In this document: one piece after another, positions 60,987 to 64,000 of the stretch
Layout of the letters: each line of letters opens with the position of its first letter
How positions within the stretch are numbered: position 1 is the stretch's first letter
Translations under genes and position numbers: made by a program
The notes under the pieces: model-generated
What the model was told of the DNA's origin: nothing
What the model saw: the letters and a program-made list of their open reading frames with translations, nothing else
Databases searched by the model: none
NCBI GenBank assembly: GCA_900541875.1
Contig: UQLF01000005.1
Coordinates: 43,651-107,650, forward strand
Origin: an uncultured Collinsella sp.
Lineage (GTDB): Bacteria; Actinomycetota; Coriobacteriia; Coriobacteriales; Coriobacteriaceae
DNA: 64,000 nt
Direction of reading: 5' to 3'

Positions 60987-62225
60987 CTATGCGGCGGGCA
61001 GCTCGATGGTGAATATCGTGTGTTCGGGCGTCGATTCACATGCAACGGTACCGCCGTGTGCCGCGATGATCTCCTTGGCAATAGCAAGGCCCAGACCGGC
61101 ACCACCGCGATTGGTCGCACGCGCCGCATCCAGGCGATAGAACTTCTCAAAGATCACCTTGAGCTTAGCCGCAGGGATAGGATCGCCCTGATTGATAAAG
61201 CGCACGCGCACGCCGCCATCGTCTTGGCGCCCGGCCTCAATCGTGATAGTCGAGCCCTCATAGCTATAGGCGACGGCGTTTTTCATGATGTTGTTGAACA
61301 CGCGAGCCATCTTGTCGCCATCCACGAGCACCGTCAGGTCCTCGCGAATATCAACTTGGGCTTCCTTATGCTGCTCGTTGAGGATGGGATAGAACTCGTC
61401 AGCCACCTGAGCCAGCAGCAACCCCAGATCAACATAGCCGCGCGTGAGCACGATATCGTGGAAGTCAAAGCGCGTGATATCGAAGAACTCCTCGATGAGC
61501 GCATCGAGCCGGTGGGCCTTGTCGAGTGCCACGCCCGTAAAGCGCGCACGTTGCTCAACCGGCAACTCAGGAGCCTCTTGCAGCAGCGAAAGATAGCCCA
61601 CCACACTGGCAAGCGGGGTGCGTAGGTCATGCGCCAAGTACGTGACCAGATCGTCCTTGCGATGCGACTCGTCACGCAGAGCTTGCTGCACCTTGCGCTC
61701 ACGGTCACGCACGCGGTCAAGGGCGCCCTCGACCTCCAAGAAGTCGCCGTCAATGTTGTCCCAGGTGTCGGGGTGATCGATCAGGCGATCTTGAATACGA
61801 GCAGCCAGCACACAATCGGCATGCTGCTCGCCCTGCTCGTAGCCCTGGTAGTACAGGGCGCGGCCGCACAAGAACAGCACACACACGGCAAGCGCCAGCA
61901 CAAAGCCAAGCATGTTGAATACAAAGCCGGCATCGAACAGCACCGGCCCTTCGAAGCCGCCGAGCGCCATGGCGCCGATCGCCAACGTCATGGCCCACGC
62001 GGCGCCGCCAATCACCACGCAGCGGCACGCGATCTCAAATCGATCGATCAGCAAAAAGCCGACAAGCAGCACCGCCAAGATTCCGACGATGTTGTCGATG
62101 CCAATCAGCAGCAGGCTCAGCAAAAAGAGCAGCACCGTTGCAAGCGCGCGGTTGTCGACGACCGACCTCACGTATTCAAAGAGCCGATCGGGCACCTCGA
62201 ACGCTTGCCTATCGTCTTTTGTCAT
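60987..62225 (-). CDS. Sensor histidine kinase, VanS-like
   Basis: A 412-residue kinase. Several hydrophobic segments occupy residues 30-125 (VLLFLLSLLLIGIDNIVGIL, AMTLAIGAMALGG, FVFNMLGFVLALAVCVLFLC), more than the usual two helices of VanS. The dimerisation domain has VTYLAHDLRTPLASVVGYLSLL; the ATPase domain has NNIMKNAVAYSYEGS, FEKFYRLDAARATNRGGAGLGLAIAKEI. The start MTKDDRQAF follows GAGGATC. The gene starts 26 bases after its response regulator partner. A D,D-carboxypeptidase is divergent from the pair, suggesting control of cell-wall peptides. Confidence 0.88.
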   Translation of the reverse strand: MTKDDRQAFEVPDRLFEYVRSVVDNRALATVLLFLLSLLLIGIDNIVGILAVLLVGFLLIDRFEIACRCVVIGGAAWAMTLAIGAMALGGFEGPVLFDAGFVFNMLGFVLALAVCVLFLCGRALYYQGYEQGEQHADCVLAARIQDRLIDHPDTWDNIDGDFLEVEGALDRVRDRERKVQQALRDESHRKDDLVTYLAHDLRTPLASVVGYLSLLQEAPELPVEQRARFTGVALDKAHRLDALIEEFFDITRFDFHDIVLTRGYVDLGLLLAQVADEFYPILNEQHKEAQVDIREDLTVLVDGDKMARVFNNIMKNAVAYSYEGSTITIEAGRQDDGGVRVRFINQGDPIPAAKLKVIFEKFYRLDAARATNRGGAGLGLAIAKEIIAAHGGTVACESTPEHTIFTIELPAA

Positions 62226-62251
62226 ATCAAGATCCTCACAAGCGAAAAGCG

Positions 62252-62947
62252 TTATTCGATGATGTAGCCGACGCCCCAGACGTTTTTGATAAAGCGTGGC
62301 TTTTGTGCGTCGTCGCCGATCTTTTCGCGCAAGTGGCGAATATGCACCATCACCGTATTGTTGGAGCCGGGCATAAAGTCCTCGTTCCACACCGCGCGGA
62401 ACAGGTCCTCCACGGCCACCACGCTGCCGCGATGCTCGACCAGATACAGCAAGATTGAATACTCGGTGGGCGTGAAGCGAACCGGTGAACCGTCCACTGT
62501 CACGGAACGAGCATCGCGGTTGATCTCCAAGCCGTCGAGCTGGAGGGTCGGCGACTCGGCCGCCTGTGCACGGCTACCGTAGCTGGTGTAGCGGCGAAGC
62601 TGAGCGTGCACGCGCGCGATGAGCTCCAGCGGACGGAACGGCTTAACCACGTAATCGTCCGCGCCAAGCGAAAGGCCCCCGATCTTGTCTTGCTGGGCAT
62701 CGCGCGCCGTCAGCATGATCACAGGATAGGTATGGCTGGAACGGATCGTACGCAGCAGCTCAAAGCCATCGATATCGGGCAGCATGACATCCAGCAGCGC
62801 CAGATCGAACTCCTGCTCCAAAATCGCCTTGGCAGCATCGGCCCCGCTATAGGCAATCTGGACGTCAAAACCTTCTTTTGTAAGGTAGATGCCTACTAGG
62901 TCGGCAATGGCCTTCTCGTCATCAACTACCAGTATGCGCTCGTTCAT
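62252..62947 (-). CDS. OmpR-family response regulator, VanR-like
   Basis: A 231-residue regulator: VVDDEKAIADLVGIYL, phospho-acceptor Asp53 in ALLDVMLPDIDGFELLRTIR, MLTARD and VVKPFRPLELIARVHAQLRRY, then a winged-helix domain with FTPTEYSILLYLVEHRGSVVAVEDLFRAVW and NTVMVHIRHLREKIGDD. The sequence follows VanR closely. It is divergent from the D-alanyl-D-alanine carboxypeptidase gene, which it may control. No vanHAX-type genes are present, so there is no evidence of glycopeptide resistance. Confidence 0.9.
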   Translation of the reverse strand: MNERILVVDDEKAIADLVGIYLTKEGFDVQIAYSGADAAKAILEQEFDLALLDVMLPDIDGFELLRTIRSSHTYPVIMLTARDAQQDKIGGLSLGADDYVVKPFRPLELIARVHAQLRRYTSYGSRAQAAESPTLQLDGLEINRDARSVTVDGSPVRFTPTEYSILLYLVEHRGSVVAVEDLFRAVWNEDFMPGSNNTVMVHIRHLREKIGDDAQKPRFIKNVWGVGYIIE

Positions 62948-63144
62948 GCGTGCTCCTCTCGCGCTCCATTATGCCTGAGGCGACGCACGCCACACACAAC
63001 AAGCGTGGGTGATTAAGTCGGCCTTAAGCACCCTTGTGCCCGTTCGGGTGCGGATGTGGGCCAAGCGCGCACGCGATGATCGCCGACGCCGGCAAACGAT
63101 ATACTCTAGTTCCAGAAGAGACCATCCCGTCGAAAGCGAAATCT

Positions 63145-64000
63145 GTGAAGTCCCTCACCTCTTTTGCAAAGCGCTCAGCCCAGCTTGCCGCCGGCTTTGT
63201 CTGCGCTATCGCCCTTGCCGCTGGCGCGCCCACCGTCGCCGGCGCCCAAGTGCTCACGACCGACAATGTTTGCGGCAAAACCGCCGATGCGCGCGGCATC
63301 ACGGCCGAAAACCTGCCCGATATCGATGCGACCAATGCCTTCGTCATGGGCAAAGACGGTACCGTCTACTATGGGCGCGGCGCCGATGAGCAGGTCAAAA
63401 TCGCCTCGATCACCAAGGTCATGACCGCAATCCTAACCGTCGAGAATTGCAAGATGGACGAGAAGGTCACGGTGAGCAACGCCGCAGCCACCGTGGGTAA
63501 TTCGACCGCCGGCTTGCTCGAAGGCGACGAGCTTACCGTGGAGCAGGCACTACGCGGTCTGATGATTCCCTCGGGCAACGACGCCGCCATCGTGCTCGCC
63601 GAATATGTGGGCAAGAAGATCGACCCCAAGACCAAAGACGCCGAGGCCACATTTGTGAAGGCCATGAACGAGCGCGCTAAGAAGCTCGGCTGCACCGGTA
63701 CGCTTTTTGAAAACCCGCATGGTCTGGACTTTGATGAGTGGGCTGGCGATATGCACTCAACCGCACACGACGTAGCGCTGATGATGCAGGAGGCCATGAA
63801 AAACGACACGATCCGCGAGATCGTAGCGAGCGAGGATTCCTGGATCGAGGTCACGGGCGCCGACGGCACCGACCATTCGCATTCCATGGACACGCATAAC
63901 TATTTGCTGGGCCAAGATGGCAACATCGGTGGCAAGACTGGCACCACCGACGATGCAGGCTATTGCTTTACGAGCGCCTACAACCGCGACGGCGACGAGA
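63145..64000 (+). CDS. D-alanyl-D-alanine carboxypeptidase (peptidase S11), 3' end cut by the window
   Basis: A partial gene (285 codons visible) starting at GTG. An N-terminal signal peptide (KRSAQLAAGFVCAIALAAGAPTVAGA) is followed by the S11 catalytic domain: SITK with Ser88 and Lys91, SGN at 143-145 and KTGTT at 264-268. It trims the terminal D-Ala of peptidoglycan stem peptides outside the membrane. GAAAGCGA before the GTG is a weak ribosome site. TATACT at 63100-63105 could be the -10 element. It is divergent from the VanRS-like pair. Confidence 0.92.
   Translation, partial: MKSLTSFAKRSAQLAAGFVCAIALAAGAPTVAGAQVLTTDNVCGKTADARGITAENLPDIDATNAFVMGKDGTVYYGRGADEQVKIASITKVMTAILTVENCKMDEKVTVSNAAATVGNSTAGLLEGDELTVEQALRGLMIPSGNDAAIVLAEYVGKKIDPKTKDAEATFVKAMNERAKKLGCTGTLFENPHGLDFDEWAGDMHSTAHDVALMMQEAMKNDTIREIVASEDSWIEVTGADGTDHSHSMDTHNYLLGQDGNIGGKTGTTDDAGYCFTSAYNRDGDE

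Noticed and set aside
62252..64000. Vancomycin resistance cluster
   Set aside because: Only VanRS-like regulators and an S11 carboxypeptidase are present; there is no vanH, D-Ala-D-Lac or D-Ala-D-Ser ligase or vanX gene.
1..64000. CRISPR arrays, tRNA, rRNA, prophage or IS transposase
   Set aside because: No regularly spaced direct repeats, cloverleaf with CCA end, or integrase/transposase protein was seen on either strand.

Overview
The window is high-GC bacterial chromosomal DNA. It encodes a PTS HPr protein, bacterial AspRS and HisRS, Feo iron uptake, a nickel lactate-racemase system, LacI-controlled sugar loci and VanRS-like signalling, in the style of a gut actinobacterium of the class Coriobacteriia, most likely Collinsella. 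That placement is inferred from gene content and style; no marker gene was compared. I see no rRNA, tRNA, CRISPR array, prophage or transposase gene.

Region 1 (49-3417): an old-yellow-enzyme/2-enoate-reductase-like flavoprotein and a stand-alone GltD-like flavoprotein. Region 2 (3520-19226): a pectin/galacturonate utilisation locus, all on the minus strand. In order of transcription it holds a LacI-family regulator, uxaC, uxaB, uxaA, a GPH-type sugar symporter, GH28 polygalacturonase, an acetylesterase-like hydrolase, a pectin methylesterase fused to an alpha/beta hydrolase, an SGNH esterase, a GH105 unsaturated-uronyl hydrolase and a TIM-barrel sugar isomerase. Seven copies of a GGTGAACGTTCACC-type operator lie before uxaC, before the symporter and before GH105. 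None of the pectin enzymes has a visible signal peptide, so the locus appears to import oligogalacturonides and trim, de-esterify and catabolise them inside the cell down to 2-keto-3-deoxygluconate.

Region 3 (19371-25081): two feoA genes, feoB and a FeoB-associated Cys-rich peptide with iron-box-like palindromes; an HPr-like protein with Asp at the Ser46 position; a short MITE-like element; an APC amino-acid antiporter. Region 4 (25235-30095): ebgA-ebgC beta-galactosidase and a divergent LacI regulator with three phased operators. Region 5 (30338-41440): aspS, serB, larB, larC (N-terminal domain only) and a TetR regulator, facing larD and larA; then ppc. Region 6 (41699-47138): hisS, an MFS carrier, an M20 amidohydrolase and an EamA exporter. 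Region 7 (47477-54784): two adjacent YhgE/Pip membrane proteins and htpG. Region 8 (54987-64000): a GNAT protein, a CpsC-CpsD-CpsB polysaccharide-control cassette, a PhoBR-like two-component system next to an orphan pstB, a VanRS-like two-component system, and a divergent D-Ala-D-Ala carboxypeptidase cut by the window end.

The intergenic spaces are unusually rich in large hairpins. Two are built to the same nested plan (35542-35666 and 38477-38603: 28-29 bp outer arms, conserved unpaired junctions, inner stem, GAA triloop), with a decayed third copy nearby. Several others carry a GGGGAC core. Together with the MITE-like element at 23291-23516 these are the strongest candidates for undescribed structure. 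The clearest unusual coding findings are the CE8-alpha/beta-hydrolase fusion and the lactate-racemase locus lacking LarC2 and LarE.
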